Positions 54,071 to 63,275 of a stretch of 64,000 nucleotides of DNA are shown here, in pieces (the stretch's first letter is position 1; each line of letters starts with the position of its first letter). The stretch covers positions 62,001-126,000 of the forward strand of contig CDRNVI010000089.1 of NCBI GenBank assembly GCA_977017575.1, read 5' to 3'. The position numbers and the translations under genes are program-made. Origin of the DNA: Paramoeba atlantica. Its lineage: Eukaryota; Discosea. The notes beneath the pieces were generated by a model. That model saw only the letters and a program-made list of their open reading frames with translations, did no database searches and was not told the DNA's origin.

Positions 54071-56241
54071 CTTAGGTTGCTAAAAAAAGAAAATTTGTAT
54101 AATTGTAAAGACGAATATAAAAATGATTGCGGTGTTTGTATAACTACCGCTCTTCCCTCGATTATTGAAAACAAAGTGAACAAAAACAGTGAAAATAAAG
54201 AAAAAAAAAGAAAATACAGTAATAAATTTATAGTGGAAGAAAAAAATATAAAAGGGGGCTAAAAATTCACCTTGTTGCCAGGCCTTAAACAAAAAAAGGG
54301 AACGCCCTGAGGAAACTGTACTTTTGCTCCATCTCAATGAGGGAACTGTAATTTGGCTCCACCCCTCAATATGGGGGTGGATGACCCCACCCCCATATTG
54401 TCGCTTAATTATCCGTCACGTAATTGAACCGTCCCGTAATTAAGCCGTCCCGTAATAATACCACGCACGGTAATGAACACTTAACAACCTGCGCTTCTCC
54501 TTAACGTATTTAACAAGATGAGAGAGATCTTATATATTTCTTTTCTTGTTCTTTAGATGAAAAATGACTTTTCCAGTTAAAAAACTTGATGATTAACTTT
54601 TGGAGGAAAAATGTCTCTTTTGACCTAATTTAGTGTTCTTGCGGCCCCTCTACTACACCCCCTTTCATTTATAATGATAATTGAAAAAAAAGATTTTCAC
54701 CTCGGACTGTGAAAATTACTCAAAAATTAAAAAAAAAAAATTGTATCGTAACTCCTCCATGTCAGGTCGAGAGTTTTCTGTGATCTCTTTAATCCTGTCT
54801 TGTTTTTTCCCTTCGTAGACAAAGTATCATACTACACAGATGTATGTTATTCCTGATCTCCCCTTATTACGCTCATAAATAATACATGTAATGATAATCT
54901 AAGAAAAAATATTATTATCATTATTTGTGAGAGGGGGTGTAACAACTTCTCTTTGTCGATATGTAAAGGGGGGGGGGCGGATTTACTCGGATATTGCTCG
55001 CCCTTTCATAAATAAATGGCATTGTTTTTTCAAAATCCTTTGCCCTATTGTATTTTTATAGTTTGGGCCCTATACTACAGTAGCTTTCCACACCGTTGTT
55101 TTCTCAAGATATCCATTGTTCGAGCCGTGGTGCGCCACTCAAAATGACCCATTTTTGACTAAAAAAGTTGAAAAAGTATTTTTCGGACCCCAAGGGGCCT
55201 TTTTGTGTCGAAAGAATGGTGTGGTTGGAGTCGCATTCTCTACCCAATACGTTCGGTAAGCTTTGCTTCATCCCTACGAGTGATTTCCCACACGCAAATG
55301 TCGGATTTAGTGCTCTGAGAGCAAAAATACGCAAAAATCACCCCATTTTTACCAGAAAATCGGCTATTTTTGGCTTTCCGTTTTTCTTCAGCTTTTCTGG
55401 CCAATCTTTCTCTTTTAGGCTCTTCGTTAAACGCGGTGGTAGTTTTCAACGCGAAGCGCGCAGCATGAGTGACTTCTAAGTTGAAAACAACCACCGCGTT
55501 TAACGAAGAGCCTAAAAAGGATAGAGTTAATGAGAGGAGGAGCAGTAATATTAGTGGGCAGTGTAGCCTGAAGTCGAAGTATCCGTTTTTAGAAAATAGT
55601 CGATAAGTCTACTCGCTCATAGCAATTGAACTTCTTGCATTATACAACATATTCCGCGGCATGAATTTGAACAAGGGTTAAAGAGTAGCCCGGATCACAT
55701 AATATTTGATACACCATAGTCACGCCCCCATACTTTGCAGTTCCTCGAGTGTAGAACCATCGACCTCCTACCCAAATGCGATAGTTCTTCGGGTCGGTAG
55801 CAATCATGGCGAAAACTGACTTGCAGCCATATAGACTCCAAAGAAATACGAAAAGTTCAGATTTAGTGCTTTAAGGGCGAAAATAGGTGGCCAAAAAATG
55901 ATCCCATTTTCACCCGAAAATCGGCATTTGTTTAGCCCAAATCCCACTGATTTCAATTTTTCTAAGGAATATGTGTAAACTTATTTACCCAGAACTACAT
56001 ACTGCCATCCAGTGCTACCAAATGCCGCCAACAGAAGCCCTCAAAATAGCGGGCTTGCGGAATAATTTGCGCCCTGCACTCCCTCACTATGTGCCTCAAG
56101 ATGTAAAAAAAATAAACCATGTTCCAGGATAGTATACTATACTATACTACAGTGTCCTCTATATACTATACTACAGTCCTCTGTATACTAGTTAGTTAGT
56201 ACCTAGTAGTTAGTTAGTACCTAATAGTTAGGTATACTAAA
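54071..56241. repeat. Gene-free repeat region with hairpins and diverged duplications
   Basis: No supportable gene is seen. Contents include a pair of short direct repeats (GAGGAAACTGTA / GAGGGAACTGTA, each followed within 10 nt by GCTCCA, 54310-54360) and a perfect 14-bp hairpin at 54367-54380 and 54387-54400 (CAATATGGGGGTGG). CCGTC(A/C)CGTAAT is repeated at 54412-54455. A diverged direct repeat lies at about 55303-55372 and 55857-55940 (both contain GATTTAGTGCT and GAAAATCGGC). Tandem TACTATACTACAG and TAGTTAGTTAGTACC units fill 56130-56235. Open stretches near 55.1-55.5 kb on both strands are unrecognised. Confidence 0.55.
55413..55517. repeat. 38-bp-arm inverted repeat (large hairpin)
   Basis: The arms 55413-55450 and 55480-55517 are inverted copies of each other with a single mismatch (TTTTAGGCTCTTCG... 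and GTTGAAAAC-A/T-ACCACCGCG...), separated by a 29-nt loop. No target duplication is evident. It may be an inverted-repeat mini-element or the foldback end of a larger one. If transcribed it would give one long stable stem. Confidence 0.8.
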
Positions 56242-57247
56242 CCACAGTCCGGTTTAACATTCCGGGGAGGAATGTTAAGTAGCTACAGGAATGTTAAATT
56301 TTCAAGATATTTTTTTAAGATATTTTTTTGAACGGAAAAATAACTTCATTTATTCAGTATCTCCCTCTTCGCCCATTGCTTCGACTTCTTTTGCTTCACT
56401 TTCTTGGCGTTCTTGAACTTTCTTAAAGTACTCCGTCAGCGTACATGCGTACCGAAAACCTGGAGGACTCTGTAGGACTTGAGAATCTCCCGTGGTGGCT
56501 CTTCGTCGGTAGAGTGGGTGAAACTGTAAGCCACGGGGGGACAAGGGGGTTTTTCGGGGGGGGGATGTTAAAAAACGCATGGGACATCATAACATTCCCC
56601 CCCGGAATGTTATCTGGCTAGTTTGTCCATCATACGCTCGAGGCGCAGAGATACGTCTCTCTGTGTGACGGCCGATACCATCGGCGCATGACCCGCATAC
56701 GACGGGTGTCGCACAGAGAGTGGGGTGCGAGGTAGGAGACGAGTCGCCCATCGGTCATGCTACAGCACATATAGCCATGGTTCATGCTGCAACACGGTCA
56801 AGCCGTAGGTTCATGCTGTCAGATGGTCTATCGTGGATCATGATGCATCATGGAGAGGTCCGTTACCACCGCACTCGCTACAGCATGTAGGGAGAGAGGG
56901 GTGCAAGTTCGCATCCCCTATACACGCATACAACGTGTCCTCCCGCTGTAGCACACCCAGTGGTCCTCAAGGGAGGCCACCATGGCGCATAGCTCCCGGG
57001 AGAAGAAAGCACGAGAAGGAGAGAGCCGGGGAGGGAAGAAAGCTCACTCGAAGAGAGCGAGCCGGGAGGAGTGAAAAGTCCGAAGCGCGTCCCCTACTTC
57101 CGCGACAAAGAGGGACAATTCCAGCTAGCCGTCAGCCGGAAACGGGCATTTAAAAGTAAGAATATGCCCATTTCCTGGAAAAGAAAGGAAGGGCTAGCAA
57201 AATGTACAACGAGGTTCTGGCTACAGGAATGTTAAACCGGACTGTGG
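56242..57247. mobile_element. 1-kb inverted-repeat element with CCACAGTCCGG ends
   Basis: Perfect 22-bp terminal inverted repeats begin CCACAGTCCGGTTTAACATT and lie at 56242-56263 and 57226-57247. Next to the left end the sequence forms a dyad (AACATTCC-GGGGA-GGAATGTT). GCTACAGGAATGTTAAA occurs just inside both ends in the same orientation, and AACATTCC-CCCCC-GGAATGTT occurs near 56595. The interior is GC-rich and holds a cloverleaf-like fold and several GGTTCATGCTG repeats. A minus-strand open stretch at 56350-56580 (76 residues, with acidic end) is unrecognised. No transposase is seen. Ends of the form (T/C)CGG(G/T)TTAA relate it to foldbacks at 30.17 and 59.1 kb. Confidence 0.7.
56657..56720. 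ncRNA. Three-way-junction (cloverleaf-like) fold inside the element
   Basis: An outer 13-bp stem (CTCTCTGTGTGAC with GTCGCACAGAGAG, one G-U pair) encloses two hairpins: CCGAT-ACC-ATCGG at 56672-56684 and ACCCG-CATACGA-CGGGT at 56691-56707. The junction strands are GG and CGCATG. It is not a tRNA (no T-loop or acceptor pattern) and no known ribozyme core was matched. Which strand would be the RNA is unknown. Confidence 0.45.
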
Positions 57248-57473
57248 GTGCATTGTCAATGTCAGTGCACCAAATTGTCATACTCAGTGGACCACAATTT
57301 ATAGGATTGTCATACTCAGTGCACCAAGAGGTACATATTTTATCATAATTAGTAGCTTTTCTTTCTAATCGAAACTCGCACTTTATATGCCCGTTCTATA
57401 AAAAAATCTCACAGCACTGTTTGCCGAGAGTTGGTACGAAACAAGAAAAGGGGCAAGTATTACTTGGCTGGCC

Positions 57474-57785
57474 GTGCGAATTCGCCTGAGTAAAAAAGGG
57501 ACGAGGCCTCAGATTATTCGTGGAGCCGTCGAAGCAAAAGTTAAAGCTCGGCTCAAAAAATTTCATAGCCCAGAACAAGTGGCCCATACATTAATCGTTG
57601 GTTCACAGGGTTCCCCGTCTACTTCCACGATTTATCATTTCGTCCGACGGGATAAGGATGCAGGCGGTAGTGTACACAAGGCTCTACGCATTAGAGGAAA
57701 GCGCCCCTACAAGCTGAATAATCGACCTCGAAAATGTCTCAACTGGGAGATTCCTCAGAAATTTCGAGAGTTATTCCTGCTTTGA
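57474..57785 (+). pseudogene. IS30-family transposase fragment
   Basis: The open stretch of 103 residues has the helix-turn-helix/linker block found before the catalytic core of IS30 transposases. It includes a V-E-x-K-V-x-x-x-L segment, HSPEQVAHTLI, a STIYHFV block and KDAGGSVHKALRIRGKRPYK, matching the family order S-P-E-Q-(I/V)-A, (E/S)-T-I-Y-x-F-(I/V), G-G-x-(L/V), L-R. There is no ATG (it opens at GTG 57474; the frame is open back to 57402), and the DDE catalytic domain is missing, so it is a remnant. IS30 is common in bacteria and rarely reported in eukaryotes. Confidence 0.65.
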
Positions 57786-57849
57786 AGTAGGTAAAGACAA
57801 GTTAAAAGCAGAAGGATAAGTTGGAGAAGAAGGATAAGTTGGACCGTAT

Positions 57850-57960
57850 ATTATTCAATAACGCTATATTATTCAGATTATTCAAATTACACTACATTAT
57901 TCAAATTAACACTATATTTTTCAAATTAACACTATATTATTCAAATTAACACTACGCAAC
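57850..57960. repeat. About 20-bp AT-rich minisatellite
   Basis: Five or so tandem units of the form TTAACACTATATTATTCAAA (with TATTTTTC and other variants) run inside the IS30-like element. Confidence 0.75.
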
Positions 57961-58179
57961 ACATTTATACTTTTAAGTGCACTTTTTTATACTTTTACAA
58001 TCTCAGGTGTTATGCAGCAGTAGCACACACGTTCGTACGCGGTGACATGCCCATTGCTTTTTCTTGGTGCACTGAGTATGACAAAATGTCGACATTTCAG
58101 AAGGGTTGATTTTTTGGGTATCTTTGGTGCACTGAGTATGACAAAAGGGTGGTGCACTGAGTATGACAATCCAGAGTGG

Positions 58180-58440
58180 TTTAAATAGGTACGGTATACT
58201 GTGACCCCACCTTTATACCGTCACCCCACCCTCACTTGTCCTACCATGTGACATATCCGCTTTCCAGAATTTGACGGCGGATATGTCACGTGGTAGTCCT
58301 TTGCCCTTGGTCATTTTTCAAAATTTATTTTTCGTATTTCGAGGCTAAATAGGGGGGAAGGTGGTAGTTGTGGAGTATGGAGGCCTCTCGCAACTCCGGG
58401 GCCTCACCGGGAACAAAGGTGAAATTATTAGCCGGTTTAT
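58180..58440. repeat. GTATACTGTGACCCC repeat and 20-bp hairpin
   Basis: TACGGTATACTGTGACCCC at 58192-58210 and the following CACTTGTCCTACC resemble, in inverted orientation, the block at 62640-62830. A 20-bp inverted repeat with one mismatch lies at 58241-58260 and 58277-58296 (CTACCATGTGACATATCCGC). These could be the ends of a 4.6-kb composite element or two related small elements. Confidence 0.5.
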
Positions 58441-58443
58441 GTC

Positions 58444-58775
58444 GCAGACGGGTAAACAAGATCTAGGTTCATTGGCCCGGCCGGCCCCTCCGTGCGTTCG
58501 GCCTCTCGTTTATCTTACAGACGGGTAAACAAGGTCTTGGCTTTGCTAGGGGTTGGGTATGGCGGAAAAGTTGGGCTTCGCAAATTGCTTCCCACTAACG
58601 TCGGACATTTTTGTCTTGCAGACGGGTAAACAAGGTCTTGGCTTTATTACGGGTTGGGTATGGTGGAATTTTTGGGCTTCGCAAATTGCTTCCCAATACA
58701 GCGTTCGCAAAAAATTTGTGAATGTTTTATTGTGCAACTTTTGAAATTGTTGCACAATAAAACATTCACAAATTT
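58444..58775. repeat. CAGACGGGTAAACAAGG repeats and a perfect 27-bp hairpin
   Basis: CAGACGGGTAAACAAGG-like words start at 58444, 58518, 58619 and 59348. The units at 58518 and 58619 are a 101-bp tandem duplication that includes GGGTTGGGTATGG and GGGCTTCGCAAATTGCTTCC. A perfect 27-bp inverted repeat follows (58712-58738 and 58749-58775, AAATTTGTGAATGTTTTATT...), with a 10-nt loop. A diverged copy of the hairpin's right arm and the CAGACGGG word recur at about 59249-59375, so this is a dispersed repeat family of unknown class. Confidence 0.7.
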
Positions 58776-59094
58776 CTGTTGCACAAATATTTGTGGAGAT
58801 CTTTTTTGTTGAGGAAAATGTAGGCGGTATGGATAAATCCAATCCAATCCAAATCACTCCGGATTGCTCCGGACGGTCGCTGGTAAGACAGACCATTCAC
58901 AGACAGATTTGGAATAGTAATGGTATGAGGGTAATTCGGTATGAATAGTAATGTACTGTGTGTGTATATTCGGACGTGTAGTAAGTATTAATAAATATTG
59001 CGTTTGAAAAGAAAATTAAACACAATCAAAAAAGGATTTAGGCACAACCATTCAGAACTGCTGAAGAGAACCAGGGGGAACTGCTAAAAACAAG

Positions 59095-59172
59095 GGGGGA
59101 TATGCTATCGACCCTGTGTACGATACCATACCCCCTCCGGTATGGTACGAGCTCACAGGTATGCTAACCCGG
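59095..59172. repeat. Foldback related to the 30.17-kb element
   Basis: An imperfect inverted repeat centred on ACCATACC-CCCTCC-GGTATGGT. Read on the minus strand, its right arm GTCCGGGTTAGCATACCTGTGAG-like sequence matches the left arm of the 30171-30244 foldback, so the two are the same family. Confidence 0.6.
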
Positions 59173-59504
59173 ACTCTCGTTTAGGTTAAAAAGCAGCTTT
59201 AATTTTAGGATTTGAGCAAAAAAAAAATTAAAATAAAATTTACATTTTTAAAAAAGTTGCACGTTAAAAAATTCACAAATTTTTGTTTTCCTGTTTTTTG
59301 TTACACAAATAATTGTGTTGAGTGTAACGTCAGAAGTTTTTGTCTTCCAGACGGGCAAACAAGGTCTTGGCTTCCGCATTTTTTTCTAAATTTACAATTT
59401 TTTTTGAAGGGCCTTTCTTCAATTTTTTTAGGGGCTCAATTTTTTTGGAGGGTCTCAATTTTTTTTGAAGGGCTCAATTTGTTTTCGAAGGGCTTGCACA
59501 AAAT

Positions 59505-59614
59505 ATGCATTATCAGTGTGCGAGTTTTATGCATTATCATTGTGCGAGTTTTTATGCATTATTAGTGTGCCTATATGCATTATCAGTGTGCCTATACGCA
59601 TTATCAGTGTGCGA
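59505..59614. repeat. ATGCATTATCAGTGTGCGAG minisatellite, left block
   Basis: About five units of ATGCATTATCAGTGTGCGAG with TTT-type spacers, some shortened to CAGTGTGCCTAT. The same unit in the same orientation forms a second block on the other side of the hAT-like gene (from 61767). Confidence 0.8.
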
Positions 59615-61548
59615 TCAGAGTGCACGCCGTTACGAGAGGGGGGAGCCATAAATAATGCAATGCCGCTTCATAAATCGTGGAGAAACGCTTGGACCCAATT
59701 TCGTGCCACCACTGAACATCGCTCATACCACAAGTCCACTCGTAATCTTGGCAAGTCGTATATGCGTCCCACTCCTCTCGAGTAAAATCAAAAATAGGTG
59801 TTCCCGTTCCTATTAGATCATTCAAAGGATGTTTGGCAAATATTTCAGCGAGGTCGTGAACAGATTGGGGAGCTCGGAGACCTTCTAGTTCACTCTTAAT
59901 AAAGGATGCGACAGTGGGCATCTGCTCTGATAGGAACTTTATACTCTCAAACTTGTCGGAGATCCAGCGTGTGACCCCACCGAGTTTGGGAGACGTCACA
60001 GCCCGTACTTCGTGGGAGTGAGTAATAGATTTTACCACACTGGAGACTTTTGTACGCATTACCTCACATTGATCCTCCAAAGAAGTAGCTTGCTCGAGTT
60101 CGTTAAGTACATCACCTGCCTTCAATGAAACCTTAGTAAGCGTTTGTAGAGCCTCTTTCATCCTGATTATCGTGTCCTTGCGACCTTGCTTGTCGAGCTT
60201 TTCGCTATCCACAGAGCGATAGAAAGATTTAAAATATGACTCAGCGTTCTGAGTCTCTTCGTCGAACGTAGAAATGATATCTTCAAGAGCTCTGCCAAAA
60301 TATTTCCCTTTTTTTGCACCCACACGATCTCCCCCATAAAATATTCTTGACAAATAAGTTCTCACGTTCATGATGGGTTCATCCGCATAGTGCTGCATCG
60401 CATCTTTTGCAATGTTATGGAACAGATGGCCAAAACAAGGTAATAAAGCGACGTGGGGATTCTGTTTGTGCACACCAAGTATGATGTTTTCCCGGTCCGT
60501 GCTTCCTATAGGACGAATGCGTGAATATATTTCTTCTTCTGCAGAAACAAGGGAGTGGTGGATATTTGCCATGCTAGACTCTATTTCACGTCTTACGACG
60601 TTGTTTACGGGAGCCCCATCCGCCATTATATATCGAAGTTTGGAAAGACGAGCATCCGATAGGCAAGAGCGAAGAACTTCCATCAAGGATTGCGCCATTT
60701 CAACTCCATTGAATGACTTGTGTTTCGGATGGTAAATCGGAGGGAGAAGGAAGTTCCGGTCCACGACGTACAAGATTGCGATAAGTACGTGCTCATTTAA
60801 AACTTTGTCAACCCCCCCGTCTACCGTCAACCCAAAGAATTTCGCTCCGTCAATGCTGCGCCGAATATCATCCCAAATCATATCGGCAATCCGACGCTCG
60901 CTAAGGTGAAACTCGCGAGGAGAAGGAAGAATGCAAGCAACTTCTGAAGGTGAGACATCAGCAGGGAACTCCTCAAATAGGAGTCGAACACAACCCAGGA
61001 ACCCCTCGGTAGATAGATTACTTTGTGCGGCAAAATATGGAAGGGCTTCGGAGATATACTCTTCTAAAGACTTTGGGTTCGTTGTCTCCGCAGTCTTCAC
61101 TCAAGTCTTGAGATTTCGAGCAGCACTCCTTGTAGTGCTTGTAACACACATTTTCTCCCTTGCTGTGGGACACCCAGCCACAAAGATTACAGCGAATGTG
61201 CTGTATGTGTCCCATCGCATCGTTTCGGATTCCGGAGACGTTTTTGCGTGCCCAATCAAGGCACAATCGTTACGAACTTAGGTCACACCTCTCGTACACC
61301 AAGTGTCGTTGGCGATGAAGGCTCCCACAGGACCAAGGATAGTTACCGCCATTACTTTTCCTTTTCTTGGGCGGTGTGCTCTCATCGTTTTGAAGAGTGA
61401 TTGAGGCATTTATAGCTACCTGGGTAGGTGCTTCCTCTATCCGCGCTGTAACCATTGCGGCTCGCTCTCTATGATTTTTAGCAGAGGCCCGTCGGCGCGT
61501 GTTTTCCGGAACGGGTGTGGAAACGTGTTCCGCTGTGTTATCTCTCAT
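59604..61548 (-). pseudogene. hAT-superfamily transposase, broken
   Basis: Reading on the minus strand, the gene starts at the ATG at 61548 with a basic leader. A BED-type zinc finger follows (about 61190-61120; CNLCGWVSHSKGENVCYKHY then C), then an RNase-H-like hAT core. The core carries aspartates in FFGLTVDGGVDK and YIMADGAPVNN, the CFGHLFHNIAKDA motif and the VTRWISDKFESIKFL block. An in-frame TAA (61270-61272) separates leader and BED finger, and a frame change near 61100 separates BED finger and core. The C-terminal dimerisation region is cut off near WWHEIGSKRFSTIYEAALHY; the frame ends in the minisatellite. Clear terminal repeats and target duplications were not found. Confidence 0.75.
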
Positions 61549-61766
61549 ATGAAGGGAAAGTCGTGTTTAATAAAATGCAATATTCTAAGTAGACAAGAAT
61601 GATATGATTTGTATACCACTGTAACCCAAAGATAAAATTAAATCAGCGTATTATACAAAGCAAAAAGATTGGGGCAACTACGGCGAAACTTATTTTCCAA
61701 GAATATGCACTCACCAAAGTAGTATCTCATAGTACGTACTAAAATACTAGTTAGACTATGAGTTTT

Positions 61767-61825
61767 ATGCATTATCAGTGTGCGAGTTTTATGCATTATC
61801 ATTGTGTGAATTTTATGCATTATCA
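61767..61825. repeat. ATGCATTATCAGTGTGCGAG minisatellite, right block
   Basis: Two full units and the start of a third occur in the same orientation as the 59.5-kb block. The third unit is split by the 564-bp element that follows and resumes with GTGTGTGAG at 62393. Confidence 0.75.
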
Positions 61826-62389
61826 GAGGGTTGAAACCTGTTAAGTTTTGCCGGGTTTTGCCAAGTTTTGCCAGGACACCTATTTTTTGGGGCGTCATTT
61901 TGGGAGACGTGTACGGCTTCAAGAAGGGGTATCTTGTGTAAACGACGACGTAGAAAGCTAGTCTAGGTCCCAAACTCTCAAACTATTATAGGTAACTGGC
62001 CATTATGACGCGTTTAGGAATAGCCCATCCTCGTTTATCTGAGAAGCTTTTATGCCCTGGGTGCAAAACACTACTGAACAGTCAATCTGCTTTACACCAC
62101 ATACCTGGATGCGTACAATGCTACGGTTTTAATGCCACAACAAAACACAATAGTTTGGTGAAATACCTGTTCGACTTAGCCAATAAGGCGGGGATACCGT
62201 GTGAAAAAGAGCCACGAGCCTTCAGTACGTGGCGGTGTGGTGTGTGTAGCCGAAAGATCGAGCCCGAGAATAAGTTTTGCAGCGCACGATGGAGACCAAG
62301 TATGTTCTTCACTATTTTTGACAAAGTACTTTTCTCCGCCACGTCAATGAGGAATATGCGGGTTTTGCCTTTCATAGGTTTCAACCCTC
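61826..62389. mobile_element. 564-bp inverted-repeat element with TCA target duplication
   Basis: The ends are perfect inverted copies of GAGGGTTGAAACCT, flanked by TCA at 61823-61825 and 62390-62392. The outer flanks join into a normal minisatellite unit (GCATTATCA + GTGTGTGAG), which marks the insertion point. A 3-bp duplication suits PIF/Harbinger- or CACTA-like elements, although TCA is not the usual Harbinger TWA. The direct repeat TTTTGCC(G/A)(G/A)GTTTTGCC lies just inside the left end. Confidence 0.7.
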
Positions 62390-62400
62390 TCAGTGTGTGA
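62005..62400 (+). CDS. Open frame with LINE-like Cys/His motif
   Basis: The 131-residue frame starts at an ATG inside the 564-bp element and ends just past its right end. It contains LCPGCKTLLNSQSALHHIPG-type spacing (C-x2-C, H, C-x2-C), then KHNSLVKYLFDLANKAGIPC and EKEPRAF. The order of Cys/His knuckle, (R/K)HN, and EPR is like the C-terminal region of some protist non-LTR retrotransposon proteins. It is short and isolated, so it may be captured coding DNA rather than a working gene. Confidence 0.35.
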   Translation: MTRLGIAHPRLSEKLLCPGCKTLLNSQSALHHIPGCVQCYGFNATTKHNSLVKYLFDLANKAGIPCEKEPRAFSTWRCGVCSRKIEPENKFCSARWRPSMFFTIFDKVLFSATSMRNMRVLPFIGFNPLSV

Positions 62401-62639
62401 GTGGCACCTCACCTAATATGGAGCGCGCAATCAGAGGTTGGACCCATTGCACAAGAAATCAAGCAAGCCAGCGTGAAAAGTAAATGTACCAGCACTACGT
62501 CGAAATCTGGTTGGACTACTGGAGTAACGTTTTCGTTATATTCGGAAAGCTGCTCAAACGATAAAGTTACCGTTTCTGTAAAAAATCTCAACTTCCTCTG
62601 AAAGTTGGGCACAAAACCGAAACGGGGAAGTAAGGTCGA

Positions 62640-62830
62640 GACCTCCTCGTGGTGCTACGTGACTTGTCCTACCACGCGCCTTTTCCGCTTTTTTGGCCTT
62701 TTCGTCGGGACAAGTGAGGGGGGGTGACGGTACTTCGCCCATTTTGAGCAGTAACGAAGTATAAAGGGCGGGGGTCTGACCGGCGAAGTATAAAGGGGGG
62801 GGGATCACAGTAAGTGGGTACGGTATACTA
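62640..62830. repeat. Repeat matching 58.19 kb in inverted orientation
   Basis: On the minus strand the block contains ACTGTGATCCCCCCCCCTTT and GTCACCCCCCCTCACTTGTCC, parallel to the 58192-58250 block. AAGTATAAAGGG is repeated at about 62757 and 62786. GGTACGGTATACT at its right edge (62817) is identical to that at 58191 but in direct orientation. Confidence 0.5.
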
Positions 62831-63275
62831 AACTTTGTCTAAAAGGCAAAACCAAAATTTTTGCGCCGCTTCGCGGTGCGTTCCTTCTCTACAGTATACT
62901 TGCTAGAAAAATGGTGCCTTGGCCTTCAATTAAGGTGCTTTGCCTGTTATTGCTAGAAATGCTGCACTGTCGCTTCTAGAACGGGACGTCATCCGCTTCT
63001 GTTGTGTTGAAGGGAGTAGGTATACTAAGTGGACATGGGTATACTATCTTGGAACATGGTTTATTATCTATTTCAGTGAAACGTCTCGCCAGTCCCGGCA
63101 TGAAGTTTGAAAAATAAAAAGTTTTTAGCCTAAAATGAAACAATTGTGAATAATAAAAAAATGAGAATAATAACTATAGAGAGGAAGGTTAACTCTTGCG
63201 CGCGGGGGAGGGGTTTAGAAATTAATGGAGGGGGGAGCAGTATCATAAAAGACCATGATCGTTCATCTGTAAGAA
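62831..63275. other. Spacer before the PUS7-like gene
   Basis: AT-rich with GTATACTA-type words at 62826, 62894, 63020 and 63048. A CCGCTTCGCGG dyad lies near 62865. No gene is seen. Confidence 0.4.

Larger units (their letters stand above)
57251..58171 (+). mobile_element. IS30-like transposon with triplicated terminal motifs
   Basis: A 22-bp motif, (A/G)ATTGTCATACTCAGTGCACC plus A, occurs three times at the left end (57251-57272, diverged; 57273-57294; 57305-57326). It occurs three times in inverted orientation at the right end (58065-58086, 58125-58146, 58150-58171). Between them lies a fragment of an IS30-type transposase and an AT-rich minisatellite. The left end directly abuts the 1-kb CCACAGTCCGG element. 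No clear target duplication was found. Repeated motifs at both ends look like multiple transposase-binding sites. Confidence 0.65.

Noticed and set aside
56915-56945. tRNA-like T-loop (GTTCGCATCCCC)
   Set aside because: The stem does not pair as a T-arm and no acceptor, D or anticodon arm can be drawn around it.
56340-57150. A fourth skew island at the expected spacing
   Set aside because: The region is GC-rich but is a transposable element and lacks the C-rich to G-rich switch.
58065-58171. CRISPR-like spaced repeats
   Set aside because: Only three copies with unequal spacing, with three inverted partners at 57.25-57.33 kb; they are transposon ends in a eukaryotic genome.
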